Origin: an uncultured Pseudomonadales bacterium
GTDB lineage: Bacteria; Pseudomonadota; Gammaproteobacteria; Pseudomonadales; Azotimanducaceae
Reading direction: 5' to 3'
Length of the DNA: 64,000 nucleotides
NCBI GenBank assembly: GCA_958296165.1
Contig: OY282447.1
Location: forward strand, 3,410,001-3,474,000
The notes under the pieces: generated by a model
Told to the model about the DNA's origin: nothing
Databases searched by the model: none
Seen by the model: the letters and a program-made list of their open reading frames with translations, nothing else
Part shown: in pieces, positions 28,022 through 38,425 of the stretch
Position numbering within the stretch: position 1 is the stretch's first letter
Layout: each line of letters begins with the position of its first letter
Translations under genes and position numbers: made by a program

Positions 28022-28155
28022 TTCGTCCACCTCGCCTGCAGTGGAGCGACATGCGCGGGCGCGGCGGCAAGGCCGCTTGCGGGCGCCGGTTCCGGCGCTC
28101 CGTGGTGAGCGAGGCCGCGTTGGTCGGCGAGGGGGGATTTGTGGTGGTTGGCCAT
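28012..28155 (-). CDS. 47-residue leader ORF of the rmuC operon
   Basis: ATG at 28155 opening MANHHKSPLADQRGLAHHGA, rich in Ala, Pro and His, with no domain recognised. It lies between the operon promoter and rmuC, has AAGGTG about nine bases upstream, and its stop falls ten bases inside rmuC, so the two could be coupled. It might be a regulatory leader peptide, a small partner protein, or chance. Only position and ribosome site support it. Confidence 0.4.
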   Translation of the reverse strand: MANHHKSPLADQRGLAHHGAPEPAPASGLAAAPAHVAPLQARWTKWT

Positions 28156-28320
28156 GTGTGCAACACCTTCCTTCAGTTGGAAAAGATGTTGCCTGCGGCC
28201 GCACAACGCCCCCGGGGCTATCGGAGGTGCGGCGTCTTTACTGGCTTAGTGTTTCCGCCGAGCGAGCCGCTTACAGTGGGGAGGCTCTGGCCCCCCGGGA
28301 ATTGCCCGATTCCTTCCGCC

Positions 28321-28348
28321 AGTATACGCCGTCGTCCGCGGTTGTCAA
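28321..28348 (-). promoter_or_regulatory. sigma-70-type promoter of the rmuC/ClpP-ATPase/TIR operon
   Basis: On the minus strand TTGACA (28348-28343) and TATACT (28326-28321) are separated by 16 bases, close to consensus. The predicted start near 28314 leaves about 160 bases to the leader ORF and 290 to rmuC. The end of IS copy B lies only 17 bases upstream of the -35 box. Confidence 0.75.
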
Positions 28349-28365
28349 GCGAAATCGTCTTTGGT

Positions 28366-30024
28366 CAGGTGCTCCCGCTAACGACACGGGTTGTCCGCGC
28401 GTCGGGTTGCGGCGTGGTCTTCCGATTGAGCAGGCAGGAACCGACCTCCGGGCCTGGTTCGGATGCGTGGGCGGCGATGTCGGTTCCCCTGAAGAAGCGA
28501 GGCGGTCCGGGCGCGGTTCGGCCCGGCGGTCGGCTCAGGAGCTGTCGAACGGCACCGGCACGGGGGCCTCGTGGCCGAAGGCCAGCGCCCGGCAGGACGT
28601 GTCCCAGTCGGGCAGGCGGAACGTCGTGAACATCGAGCGGAAGTCCTCCCGGAAGTACTTCGCCCGCCCCTTGCGCGCCTGCGCCGCCTGGAACAGCGGG
28701 CAGCACGCCTTCTGCAGCTGGTCGATGCCGAACGCCAGCATCGTCAGGCACGCGAACACCGTCGCCAGATGTTGCTCGCCGTGGCCGAAATTGTGCTCGA
28801 ACTCGCAGCCTTGGTTCTTCAGGGTGTTGAACGTCTCGTTCTCGATCCGCCAGCGCGCCCGCCCGGCGCGCATCAGATCCATCGCGTTCCATCGGTCCAT
28901 CCGCAGGTCCGCGACCCACGAGAAATGCCTCTCCTTGCCGTTCGGCCTCCTTTCCCGGTATTCGAGGAAGTTCACTTCCAGATCCGCGTGCGCGTCGTTC
29001 AGCGGCGCCCCGTTCGACCACCGGAAGCGGTGCTCAACGCCGTCCGCGTCCGTCGTCTCCCAGCGCTCCACGCCCGGCTTCGCCCCCGGCCCCTGCGGCG
29101 CCGACTCCAGCTCGTCCACCCACGCGAACAGCGCCTTGTGGTCGCCCGGCTTCGCGCCCGGCACGAAGCTCATGTCCAGTTCCTTCAGCAGCCGGACGCG
29201 CGGCCCGTTCGACGCCAGGCCGTCCTCCACCGCCAGCAGCGGCAGGTACGGATGCTCCCGCCGCAGCGCCGTCGGCAGACGCTTCGACGCGTTCCGCTCG
29301 CAGTCGTTCTTCCTCGCCCCGTCCGTCTTCAGGATCGGCTCCGGCGGAACCACCGGCACCACCGCGCGGCGCTCCGGATGCACCAGCACCGCGCACAGCG
29401 ACTGGTGGCAGTACTCCACGCCGCCGTCCCGCCGGTTCTTCACGCAGCAGTTGTCGCAATGCACCGTCGGCGACGAGAAGCGCCCCGTGCCGTCCACCGA
29501 CAGCACGTGCCGGCCGCCCAGCCATTCGTATTCCTTCAGCACCCCGCCGCGCTGCGCCAGCGCGAACGGACGCTTGAACCGACGCCGCAGCTCCTCCGGA
29601 TCCAGCGCGTCCAGACGCTCCCGCATCCGGCTGTCCGACGGCGCACGACCGATCCCGAACAGGCTGCGCAGGTTCCCCTCCCGCGCCGACGGCTCGCCCA
29701 GACCCCGGGCGTCCCGGTCGAACTGCAGCAGCGACGGATGCTCGGCGCGAAGATCGCCAGACCCGACATCGGACAGTCCGGCAGACTCACCCCCCGGCTC
29801 GACACCGCATCCTCGATCCGCTCGAAGCAGCGCCGCATCTCCGCCACCATCCCCGGCATCGACGGATCCTTCCGAAACTTCGCCTCGCGTCCCATCCCTG
29901 GACTCCTTCTTCGACCGTGCGCCGATTGAACCCCAAAACGACGCCGAAAGTCTGCGAGAAACTATTTTCCAGCACCCCGACAGCCCTTGTGCCACGCGGG
30001 CTCAGGATTTAGCGGGAATCGCTG
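28366..30024 (-). mobile_element. IS copy B with 9-bp target duplication
   Basis: A 1,659-bp copy bounded by CAGCGATTCCCGCTAA at the transposase-start end (30024) and CAGGTGCTCCCGCTAA at the other (28366). It is flanked by the perfect 9-bp repeat GTCTTTGGT (28357-28365 and 30025-30033). Removing the element and one repeat rejoins a continuous minus-strand reading frame of the carboxypeptidase-regulatory-like pseudogene with sequence now beside the operon promoter. This copy defines the IS ends and target length and is the best preserved of the three. Confidence 0.88.
28535..29895 (-). pseudogene. DDE transposase of IS copy B (one frameshift)
   Basis: IS4-like DDE transposase. The N-terminus (GREAKFRKDPSMPGMVAEMR, start ATG 29895) is in one frame up to GLAIFAPS. 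The body continues in the -1 frame from PSLLQFDRDARG to the stop at 28535, through SVDGTGRFSSPTVHCDNCC, VEDGLASNGPRVRLL and RWRIENETFNTLKNQ. The same frame break, at about 29735, is found in the other copies. No X-XXY-YYZ slippery heptamer was found at the junction, so an inherited mutation is more likely than programmed frameshifting. The remaining body is intact. Confidence 0.8.
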
Positions 30025-30033
30025 GTCTTTGGT

Positions 30034-30654
30034 GTTTGATGGCTAGTAGATCCGTCCCACCTTGAAGTGCTGGCACGGTTATTCCGCGGCCCGCAAGGGG
30101 CCGTCCAAGGGCGTACACGACGCCCGACAACGAGGTCGGCGCCAACGGCAGATCGACTTCGGTATGCCCTTCAACTTCCACGTTGAAGCGGTTGCCCTTC
30201 ACGACAACTTCGTAGCTTCCGTCCGCCAATCCTGCAATGTCGTATGTTCCATCGCTGGCCGTGTAGTCCCGACGTGTCTGATGCGGGGCGCCAGCGTGCG
30301 TCGCGAAGACGTCGACTCCGGCTGCGCCCTGTCCATCGATCAGGACGCGGCCCGTTAGTCGCGACGACCAGTGGAACGAAACATCGACTTCCGCGTCACG
30401 CAAGTCCGCGATCTCGAATGTCGTCAAGACCTCCCTGCCCGCAGTGCTCCATGCACGCAACGAGAACTTGCCGTTGGGAATGCCCGCCATCTCGAAGGGC
30501 CGTTGGCAACATCCTGCTTGAAGTTGATAGTGGTCGTGCGAGCGTCGTCCTCTCGGACTTCGCTGAGGGAGAGCGTCGTGTACTCGCCTTGCGCGAGGCC
30601 AGCCACGGACCCAACGACCTTGGCCAGAGGTTCCACGATCAAGCGGACGGGAAG
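30034..30654 (-). pseudogene. fragment of a secreted protein with carboxypeptidase-regulatory-like repeats
   Basis: Beta-rich sequence with the pattern SDGTYDIAGLADGSYEVVVK and PNGKFSLRAWSTAG, typical of CarboxypepD_reg/CNA-B-like surface-protein repeats. The upstream part (LIVEPLAKVVGSVAGLAQGE) is in another frame; a base seems lost at a G/C triplet at 30497-30499. The 5-prime end is cut by IS copy C and the 3-prime end by IS copy B, after which the frame would continue to a stop at 28271, through the operon promoter region. Clearly a remnant of cargo or target DNA. Confidence 0.7.
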
Positions 30655-32198
30655 CAGCTATTCCCGCCAAATGCTGAGCCCGCGTGGCGCAAGGGCTGGC
30701 GGGGCGCTGGGAAATAGTTTCTCGCAGACTTCGGCTGCGTTTTGGGGTTCAATCGGCAGACGGTCGATGAAGGGGTCCAGGGATGGGACGCGAGGCGAAG
30801 TTTCGGAAGGATCCGTCGATGCCGGGGATGGCGGCGGAGATGCGGCGCTGCTTCGAGCGGATCGAGGACGGGTGTCGAGCCGGGGGGCGAGTCTGCCGGA
30901 CTGCCCGATGTCGGGTCTGGCGATCTTCGCGCCGAGCATCCGTCGCTGCTGCGGTTCGGCCGGGACGCCGGGGGTCTGGGCGGGCCGTCGGCGCGGGAGG
31001 GGAACCTGCGTAGCTGTTCGGGATCGGCCGGGCGCCGTCGGACAGCCGGATGCGGGAGCGTCTGGACGCGCTGGATCCGGAGGAGCCGCGTCGTCCGTTC
31101 AGGCGTCCGTTCGCGCTGGCGCAGCGGGGCGGCGTGCTGAGGGAGTGCGAATGGCTGGGCGGCCGGCGCGTGCCGTCGGTGGCCGGCACGGGGCGCTTCT
31201 CGTCGCCGACGGTGCATTGCGACAACTGCTGCGTGAAGAACCGGCGGGACGGCGGCGTGGAGCACTGCCGCCAGTCGCCGTGCGCGGTGCTGGCGCATCC
31301 GGAGCGCCGGGAGGTTCCGCCGGAGCCGATTCCGAGGCGGACGGCGCGTCGAACGGGCCGCGCGTCCGGCTGCCGAGGAGCTGGGCATGGGCTTCGTGCC
31401 GGGCGCGAAGCCGGGCGACCACAAGGCGCTGTTCGGGTGGGTGGACGAGTTGGAGTCGGCGCCGCGGGCGCCGGGCGCCGCGTCGGGCGTGGAGCGCTGG
31501 GAGACGAAGGGCGCGGACGGCGCGGAGCACGTCTTCCGGTGGTCGAACGGGGCGCCGCTGAACGACGCGCACGCGGATCTGGAAGTGAACTTCCTGGAAT
31601 ACCGGGAAAGGAGGCCGAACGGCAGGAGGAACAGGCATTTCTCGTGGGTCGCGGACCTGCGGACAGACCGATGGAACGCGATGGATCTGATGCGCGCCGG
31701 GCGGGCGCGCTGGCGGATCGAGAACGAGACGTTCAACACCCTGAAGAACCAAGGCTGCGAGTTTTGAGCGCAGCTTCGGCCACGGCGAGCGGCATCCGGC
31801 GACGGTGTTCGCGTGCCTGACGATGCTGGCGTTCGGCATCGACCAGCTGCAGAAGGCGCGCTGCCCGCTGTTCCGGGCGGCGCAGGCGCGCAAGGGGCGG
31901 GCGAAGTGCTTCCGGGAGGACTTCCGCTCGATGTTCACGACGTTCCGCCTGCCGGACTGGGACACGTCCTGCCGGGCGCTGGCCTTCGGCCACGAGGCCC
32001 CCGTGCCGGCGCCGTTCGACACCTCCTGAGCCGACCGCCGGGCCGAACCGCGCTCGGACCAGCCTTGCCTCTTCAGGGGAACCCGACATCGCCGCCCGCG
32101 CATCCGGACAAGCCGGAGGCCCGGTCTCGCCCGTTCCCTCGGAAGATCACGCCGCAACTCGGCTCCCCAACTAAACATGTCGTTAGCGGGAGCCGCTG
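30655..32198 (+). mobile_element. IS copy C (decayed), right arm of the composite element
   Basis: Starts CAGCTATTCCCGCCAAA at 30655 and ends at 32198 with a terminus reading inward CAGCGGCTCCCGCTAA. The transposase is badly damaged: an early frameshift near 30870, the DDE Asp changed to Ala (SVAGTGRF), an internal deletion of about 110 bases removing VEDGLASN, the same one-base loss as copy A at about 31372, and an extra T at 31764. The far end is immediately followed by GCGTTGAGC, the repeat that also precedes copy A. It cannot encode transposase but its ends could be mobilised in trans. Confidence 0.85.
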
Positions 32199-32207
32199 GC
32201 GTTGAGC
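32199..32207. repeat. right 9-bp target-site duplication (GCGTTGAGC)
   Basis: Exact match of 18949-18957. It abuts the outer terminus of IS copy C. Before insertion, the rarA stop and crcB start would have been about 75 bases further on from this site. Confidence 0.85.
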
Positions 32208-32281
32208 CAGCGCAGCAACGGCGAGCATCGAGAAGCGGTTAAACTGCGCGGCCTCTGTGCGTGCGGTGGAGCTAGGCGAAG

Positions 32282-33915
<1,634 letters not shown>

Positions 33916-33921
33916 GCGGCC

Positions 33922-35301
33922 GTGGACGTTCTGCCCCTGGCGCTGAAGATCAAGGGCCAGCCGTGCCTCGTCGTCGGCGGCGGCGAGACGGCGCGGCGCA
34001 AAATCGAGCTCCTCGTTGCCGCGCAAGGGACAGTGGCAGTAGTGGCCAGAAAGACATCCAAGGCCGTGCGAGCGCTATGCGGCAGCCACGGCTTGGGCAT
34101 AGAGGAGCGGGAGTTTGTTGCCGACGACGTGCTGGGGCAACTGCTGGTGATAGCCGCGACCAACGACCCAGTCGCCAACGCTGCGGTCGCCGCCGCGTGC
34201 AGCCGCCATCGAGTGCTTGTGAACTGCGTCGACGATGGCGCTCGATCCACCGCGATCTTCCCCGCCATCGTCGACCGTGCGCCGGTGACGGTTGCCATCA
34301 GCACCGGCGGCGCATCTCCCACCTTGGCGCGGCGGTTGCGCGAACGCATCGAAGCGACGTTGCCAGCCGCGGTGGGCGCGCTGGCCACCTACTTAGGCCA
34401 GCATCGTGAGCGCATCAGGGCTGCGCTGCCGGATGTGCGCGCTCGGCGGCGGTTCTGGGAGCACGCCATCGATTCCGACCTCGCCGCGCTGGTGGCTCGG
34501 CGCGACGAGCACGGTGCCGATCAAGCTCTCGAAGCCGCTCTCAAAGCGCCCCTCGCCAGCGGTCTCGTCTCCTTGGTGGGCGCTGGCCCTGGCGACCCGG
34601 ACTTGCTCACGTTGAAGGCACTGCAATGCTTACAGCGGGCGGACGTGATCTACCACGACCGCTTGGTGAGCCCTGCCGTGCTCGGCCGCTGCCGCCGCGA
34701 TGCCGAGCTGATTGACGTGGGGCGTCGAGCATCGACCAGCGCCTACGACGCCGAGACTCGGCAATCGTCCATCCACCAACGCCTGTTGGCCGATGCGCAG
34801 CGCGGCTTGCGGGTCGTGCGCTTGAAGGGCGGCGACCCGCTGCTGTTCGGCCGCGGCGGCGAGGAGGTGGCAGCGCTCGCCGAGCACGGCGTGCCATTCG
34901 AGATCGTGCCGGGCATCACCGCCGCGCTCGGCAGCGCGGCTGTGGCGGGCATTCCGCTTACGCATCGAGACTGGGCGAAATCCGTGCGGTTCCTCACCGC
35001 TCGCTTGCAGGACGGCGCCATCAATGCCGACTGGCCGGAACTCGCCAAGCCCGATCAGACATTGGTGGTGTACATGGGCTTGGCTGCGGTGGAGGTGCTT
35101 TGCGAGCGCCTGCGAGCGGCTGGCGCTCCTCCGACAACACCGGCGGCCGTGGTGTCGCGGGCGACTTTGGAGGGCGAGGCGGTCGTCTCCAGCGACCTTC
35201 AGAACCTCGCTGCGAAGGTCCGTGCGGCGGAAATCGAAGGCCCCGCTACCGTGATCGTCGGCCGCGTGGTCGCCTTGCGAAAACCCACGCCCATGGACTA
35301 G
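33922..35301 (+). CDS. cysG: siroheme synthase (multifunctional)
   Basis: Converts uroporphyrinogen III to siroheme for sulfite and nitrite reductases. The 459 residues are the full CysG fusion: N-terminal dehydrogenase/ferrochelatase half with PCLVVGGGETARRKIELL (NAD loop), and C-terminal uroporphyrinogen methyltransferase from about 213 with LVGAGPGDPDLLTLKALQ, GGDPLLFGRGGEEV and GITAALGSAAVAGIPLTHR. The start is a GTG six bases after serS. The rarA-crcB-serS-cysG order is known from Pseudomonas and relatives. Confidence 0.95.
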   Translation: MDVLPLALKIKGQPCLVVGGGETARRKIELLVAAQGTVAVVARKTSKAVRALCGSHGLGIEEREFVADDVLGQLLVIAATNDPVANAAVAAACSRHRVLVNCVDDGARSTAIFPAIVDRAPVTVAISTGGASPTLARRLRERIEATLPAAVGALATYLGQHRERIRAALPDVRARRRFWEHAIDSDLAALVARRDEHGADQALEAALKAPLASGLVSLVGAGPGDPDLLTLKALQCLQRADVIYHDRLVSPAVLGRCRRDAELIDVGRRASTSAYDAETRQSSIHQRLLADAQRGLRVVRLKGGDPLLFGRGGEEVAALAEHGVPFEIVPGITAALGSAAVAGIPLTHRDWAKSVRFLTARLQDGAINADWPELAKPDQTLVVYMGLAAVEVLCERLRAAGAPPTTPAAVVSRATLEGEAVVSSDLQNLAAKVRAAEIEGPATVIVGRVVALRKPTPMD

Positions 35302-35350
35302 GCCAGGCCAAACGTCGCTACCGATGCTAGGCGCGGCACGGACAAGCACG

Positions 35351-37086
35351 ATGCAAGCGAACACAGAACAGCTCTGGCAGGCGGTTCGCCTCGGCGAGGA
35401 CAGCGGTCTCGAACTAACGGAAGTGCAGCTGCGCGGCAAGCGCGTATCGGCGCCGGCTCGAGACAATCTCGCCGACGAGCTCGCCGCCTTCGCCAATGCC
35501 CGCGGCGGCCGGCTGGTACTGGGCGTCAAGGACGACCGAACGCCTCAATCGCTCGAACCCGCAAGCCTCGACGCGCTGATGGACATGGTGAGCGCGATCT
35601 GCGAGGACAGCATAAGGCCGCGCCTGGACTACGAAGCCCACCGCGTAGCCGTGCCGGGCGGCAATGGCGGCGTGCTGGTGGTGAACGTGTCGCCGGGTGA
35701 CACCGTGCATCGCTCGCCGGGAGGCTACTACCGCCGCTTCGGCGACACCAAACGGCAAATGCAGGCCGAAGAGATACGTCGGCTGTTGCAGGCGCGCGGC
35801 CAGTCCGCCGCCGCCACGGATTCACAAACGGTGGCCAACACCGGCGTCAACACACTGCGTCCAGAACTTTGGCGGCGCTACGCCAGTTCCCGCACCAACG
35901 AGAGCGCGGAAGTCACCCTCGGCAAACTGAAGTTCGCCAAGGCGGACCGCTCTGGCGCACTGCGCGCGGCGTGCTGCTCGCTTGCGAAGAACCTCGCGAG
36001 TGGCTGCCGAACGCCTACATTCAAGCGGTCTGCTACGACAGCGAACGCATGGACGGCAACCGCCAGCTCGACGCCCAAGACATCAGCGGCCCCTTGGACC
36101 GCCAGATCCGCGACGCCATGCGCTTCGTGGCGCGCAACCGTCGCGTAGCGGCGCGCAAGGATCCGGGCCGCAGCGATGTGCCTCAATACAGCGACCGCGC
36201 CGTGTTCGAGGCGGTCGTCAATGCGGTCGTGCATCGCGACTACGCTGTGGCCGGCGCGCACATTCGCTTGTTTCTGTTCGACGACCGCTTGCAGCTGCAC
36301 TCGCCGGGCGGCCTGTGCAACTCCATGACCACCGCGGATCTGCGCATTAGCCAGTTCACTCGCAACGAGCTGCTCGCCTCCCGCCTCGGCCAGTGTCCCG
36401 TGGGCGACATCGCTGGCGCCGGTGAGCGCCAGTACTTCATCGAGCGGCGTGGCGAAGGCATCGCGGTCATCGAAGACGAGACGGTCGCGTTGACGGGCCG
36501 GCGCCCTGCTTTCGAGATGATTGGAGAACGCGAGCTCAAGCTCACCTTGCCCGCGGCTAGCCCGCCGCTCCCCGAAGGCGTCTCGGTGCGCGTGTCCGTG
36601 CGTAACGACCACACCGGCGAACCGCTGCGCGATGCCCATGTGCTGATGCTCTACCCGAACAAGACCTACCGCGAACGGCGCACCGGCGCTTTCGGCCACG
36701 CGGATTTCTTGCTGCACACGCGCCTGCCCATGACGGTGATGTGCGCCGCGCCTGGATTTGCTGCCGCCGTGGTTCGAGACCACTTGCCGAACTGTGCGCT
36801 AGATGTCCGCCTCGCGCCGCGGCCGGACGGCGGCTCGACGATCATCGCCGACAGAACGGGGCACCTGCCCGGCATCGAGGGTCGGCTGAATCCCACTCTC
36901 GACCGCCTCGACAGGACCTACCTCTACGCCGCCAACATCGCCGTCAACAACGGTGCGCAACAGCCCGTTCACTTTGCGTTGAACGAACCGCTCCGCGTGA
37001 CGGATTCCTTGGGCGCGACCGCAACGCTTTGGTTCCGGGAGATCATGGGCGGCTCTTGCGTGTTCGACTATCGACTCGAGCGCTAG
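35351..37086 (+). pseudogene. AlbA_2 (Schlafen-like) ATP-binding regulator, frameshifted
   Basis: Resembles the widespread AlbA_2-HATPase_c_4 proteins annotated as putative transcriptional regulators. The N-half (GLELTEVQLRGKR..., then LAAFANARGGRLVLGVKD) is the AlbA_2/Schlafen domain with GGYYRRFGD; the frame then breaks near 35950. The other frame continues with VLLACEEPREWLPNAYIQAV, VFEAVVNAVVHRDYAVAGAH and GGLCNSMTTADLRISQ, the HATPase-like core. A C-terminal extension of about 170 residues beginning VSVRVSVRNDHTGEPLRDAH looks like a beta-sandwich domain not usual in the family. Total would be about 578 codons. Mutation or sequencing error; stop overlaps tusA by four bases. Confidence 0.7.
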
Positions 37087-37304
37087 GCCACGACCGCGAT
37101 GCGGAAGTGAAACTCGTTGCCGCGCTGCGCGGACTCCTGCAAGCGGTGGCCGTGGACTCGGCACCAGGCGGGAATGTCGTGCATGGTGCCGGGGTCCGTG
37201 GCGGTGACTTCCAGCATATCGCCGGCGGCGAGTTGCTTGATTCGATCCTGAACGCGAATCACTGGCAGCGGGCAGAGCAAACCGCGGGCATCCAAGGCGA
37301 ACAT
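37083..37304 (-). CDS. TusA-family sulfurtransferase
   Basis: 73-residue sulfur carrier of the TusA/SirA/YedF family. FALDARGLLCPLPVIRVQD contains the sulfur-accepting Cys in the CPxP motif. A GGAGG ribosome site precedes the ATG at 37304 by nine bases. It starts four bases after the upstream PP-loop gene and is surely co-transcribed with it, which suggests that it delivers persulfide sulfur to that enzyme. TusA, SirA and YedF cannot be separated by sequence alone, so no symbol is given. Confidence 0.85.
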   Translation of the reverse strand: MFALDARGLLCPLPVIRVQDRIKQLAAGDMLEVTATDPGTMHDIPAWCRVHGHRLQESAQRGNEFHFRIAVVA

Positions 37305-37308
37305 GCGC

Positions 37309-38370
37309 TCAACCTCCAACGTGCCAACTAGGATCCAGCTCGGTGGGCGGCAGAGGCGGCACGCACAGCGCCTCGCCGCTGCCGTTGGGACGATGCACGT
37401 CCACCTGCACCAGCTCGGCCATCCTGCCTTGCGAATAGCGCGCTGCGATGCGGGCAGCAAGCAGCACGTCGTCGCGGTTCGGCGTGCCGTCGATCAGCGT
37501 TAGCGGGCCGGCGTGGCTCACCGTGCGCAGATGTACGAACTGCCTGCGGTAGCCGGCAAGGAAGTTGTTCTCGCCTTCCTCGCGGCCCACGATCAGCTTG
37601 TAGTGCGGCGCCGGGCGGATGTGGCGGCCCACCTTGAGCAGCATGATGTCGTCGAAGTCGTAATCGCGCTTCGCACGGGCGCGCCACAGGTCGGCGAGCT
37701 TGCCGGCGTACTGCTCGTCCGTTAGGAAGCAGCAGCCGCCGGCCGGCTGCGCGTAGTCGGTGAAGCCGAAGGACTGCGCCAGCGCCATCTGCGGCTTGCG
37801 ATCGCGACCGTGGAAGCCGAACAGCTGGCTGCGATCCACCCAGCCTTCCCGCTCCGGCAAGGTGGGCGGCAGGTTGAGCGCGGTGAGCGGGCGCAACAGG
37901 CGGTCGTTGGCGCCGGACTCGCGGGCGATCACCGGCATGGTATCGGCGCGCTGCGACTTGGGACGCTGCCCTATCACTTCGCCGGTGATCACGAAATCGA
38001 AGCCGCCGCCTTCGATCACGTCCGCCGCCAGCGCCTTGTTGACCATGAAGATCTTGCAGTCCAGGCAAGGGTTCAGATGGGCGCCGTAGCCGTGCTTGGG
38101 ATTCAGCACGACATCCTTGTATTGCTCGATCACGTCGACGATGTGCAGCTTGATGCCGAGCTGCTCCGCAACCCACAGGGCGTTGTTGCGTTTCTCCTTC
38201 ACGCGCGCCTTCTTGCGAATGGCATGGGTATGGCCTTCCACGCAGAAACCCGTGAAGAAGTTCACGCCTTCCACCGCTACGCCCTGATCGAGCACGACCT
38301 TGGCGGCCAGCATGGAATCCAGGCCACCGGAGATCAGCGCCGCGGCGCGCCTTTTTTTGTCGCTTGCCAT
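37309..38370 (-). CDS. PP-loop ATPase of the MnmA-like thiouridylase group
   Basis: 353 residues. The ATP-pyrophosphatase loop ALISGGLDSMLAAKVVLDQG is at the N-terminus; HLNPCLDCKIFM and AGGCCFLTDEQY supply cysteines placed like those of tRNA thiolation enzymes. The C-terminal third (VGRHIRPAPHYKLIVGREEG) matches the NFACT-R-like extension seen in proteins annotated as tRNA thiouridylase-like. The adjacent TusA-type carrier supports a thiolation reaction. It is distinct from canonical MnmA, so the substrate (a tRNA or small molecule) is unknown. Confidence 0.78.
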   Translation of the reverse strand: MASDKKRRAAALISGGLDSMLAAKVVLDQGVAVEGVNFFTGFCVEGHTHAIRKKARVKEKRNNALWVAEQLGIKLHIVDVIEQYKDVVLNPKHGYGAHLNPCLDCKIFMVNKALAADVIEGGGFDFVITGEVIGQRPKSQRADTMPVIARESGANDRLLRPLTALNLPPTLPEREGWVDRSQLFGFHGRDRKPQMALAQSFGFTDYAQPAGGCCFLTDEQYAGKLADLWRARAKRDYDFDDIMLLKVGRHIRPAPHYKLIVGREEGENNFLAGYRRQFVHLRTVSHAGPLTLIDGTPNRDDVLLAARIAARYSQGRMAELVQVDVHRPNGSGEALCVPPLPPTELDPSWHVGG

Positions 38371-38425
38371 ATTGGTATTTTACGCCGTGGACGAGCGACG
38401 CATGAAGGAAACAGGAGGACGAGGG

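Larger units (their letters stand above)
18958..32198. mobile_element. 13.2-kb composite transposon carrying the RmuC/ClpP-ATPase/TIR operon
   Basis: The left boundary is the transposase-proximal end of IS copy A (CAGCGATTCCCGCTAA) and the right boundary is the far end of IS copy C (reads inward as CAGCGGCTCCCGCTAA). Outside both lies the same 9-bp sequence, GCGTTGAGC. Copy C has no matching duplication on its inner left flank (GACGGGAAG), so the two outer ends moved as one unit. Copies A and C are in direct orientation. Inside are an IS21-family element, an ISNCY-family element, the defence-like operon, IS copy B and a pseudogene. The target was the short rarA-crcB spacer. An alternative is one IS insertion later expanded by recombination between copies. 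Confidence 0.75.

Noticed and set aside
28535..29895. Programmed -1 frameshifting of the IS transposase
   Set aside because: The junction lacks a slippery heptamer or an evident stimulatory hairpin; kept only as a low-probability option in the findings.
24864..30065. Two very long plus-strand frames (831 and 899 codons) opposite the RmuC operon and IS copy B
   Set aside because: They mirror the real minus-strand genes, cross gene and IS boundaries, and show no domain.
18958..32198. Prophage or phage-derived island
   Set aside because: No structural, integrase or lysis genes; boundaries are IS termini with a 9-bp duplication.
32208..32281. Fluoride riboswitch before crcB
   Set aside because: The 74-base leader between the target duplication and the GTG start has no recognisable pseudoknot core; too short to argue for one.
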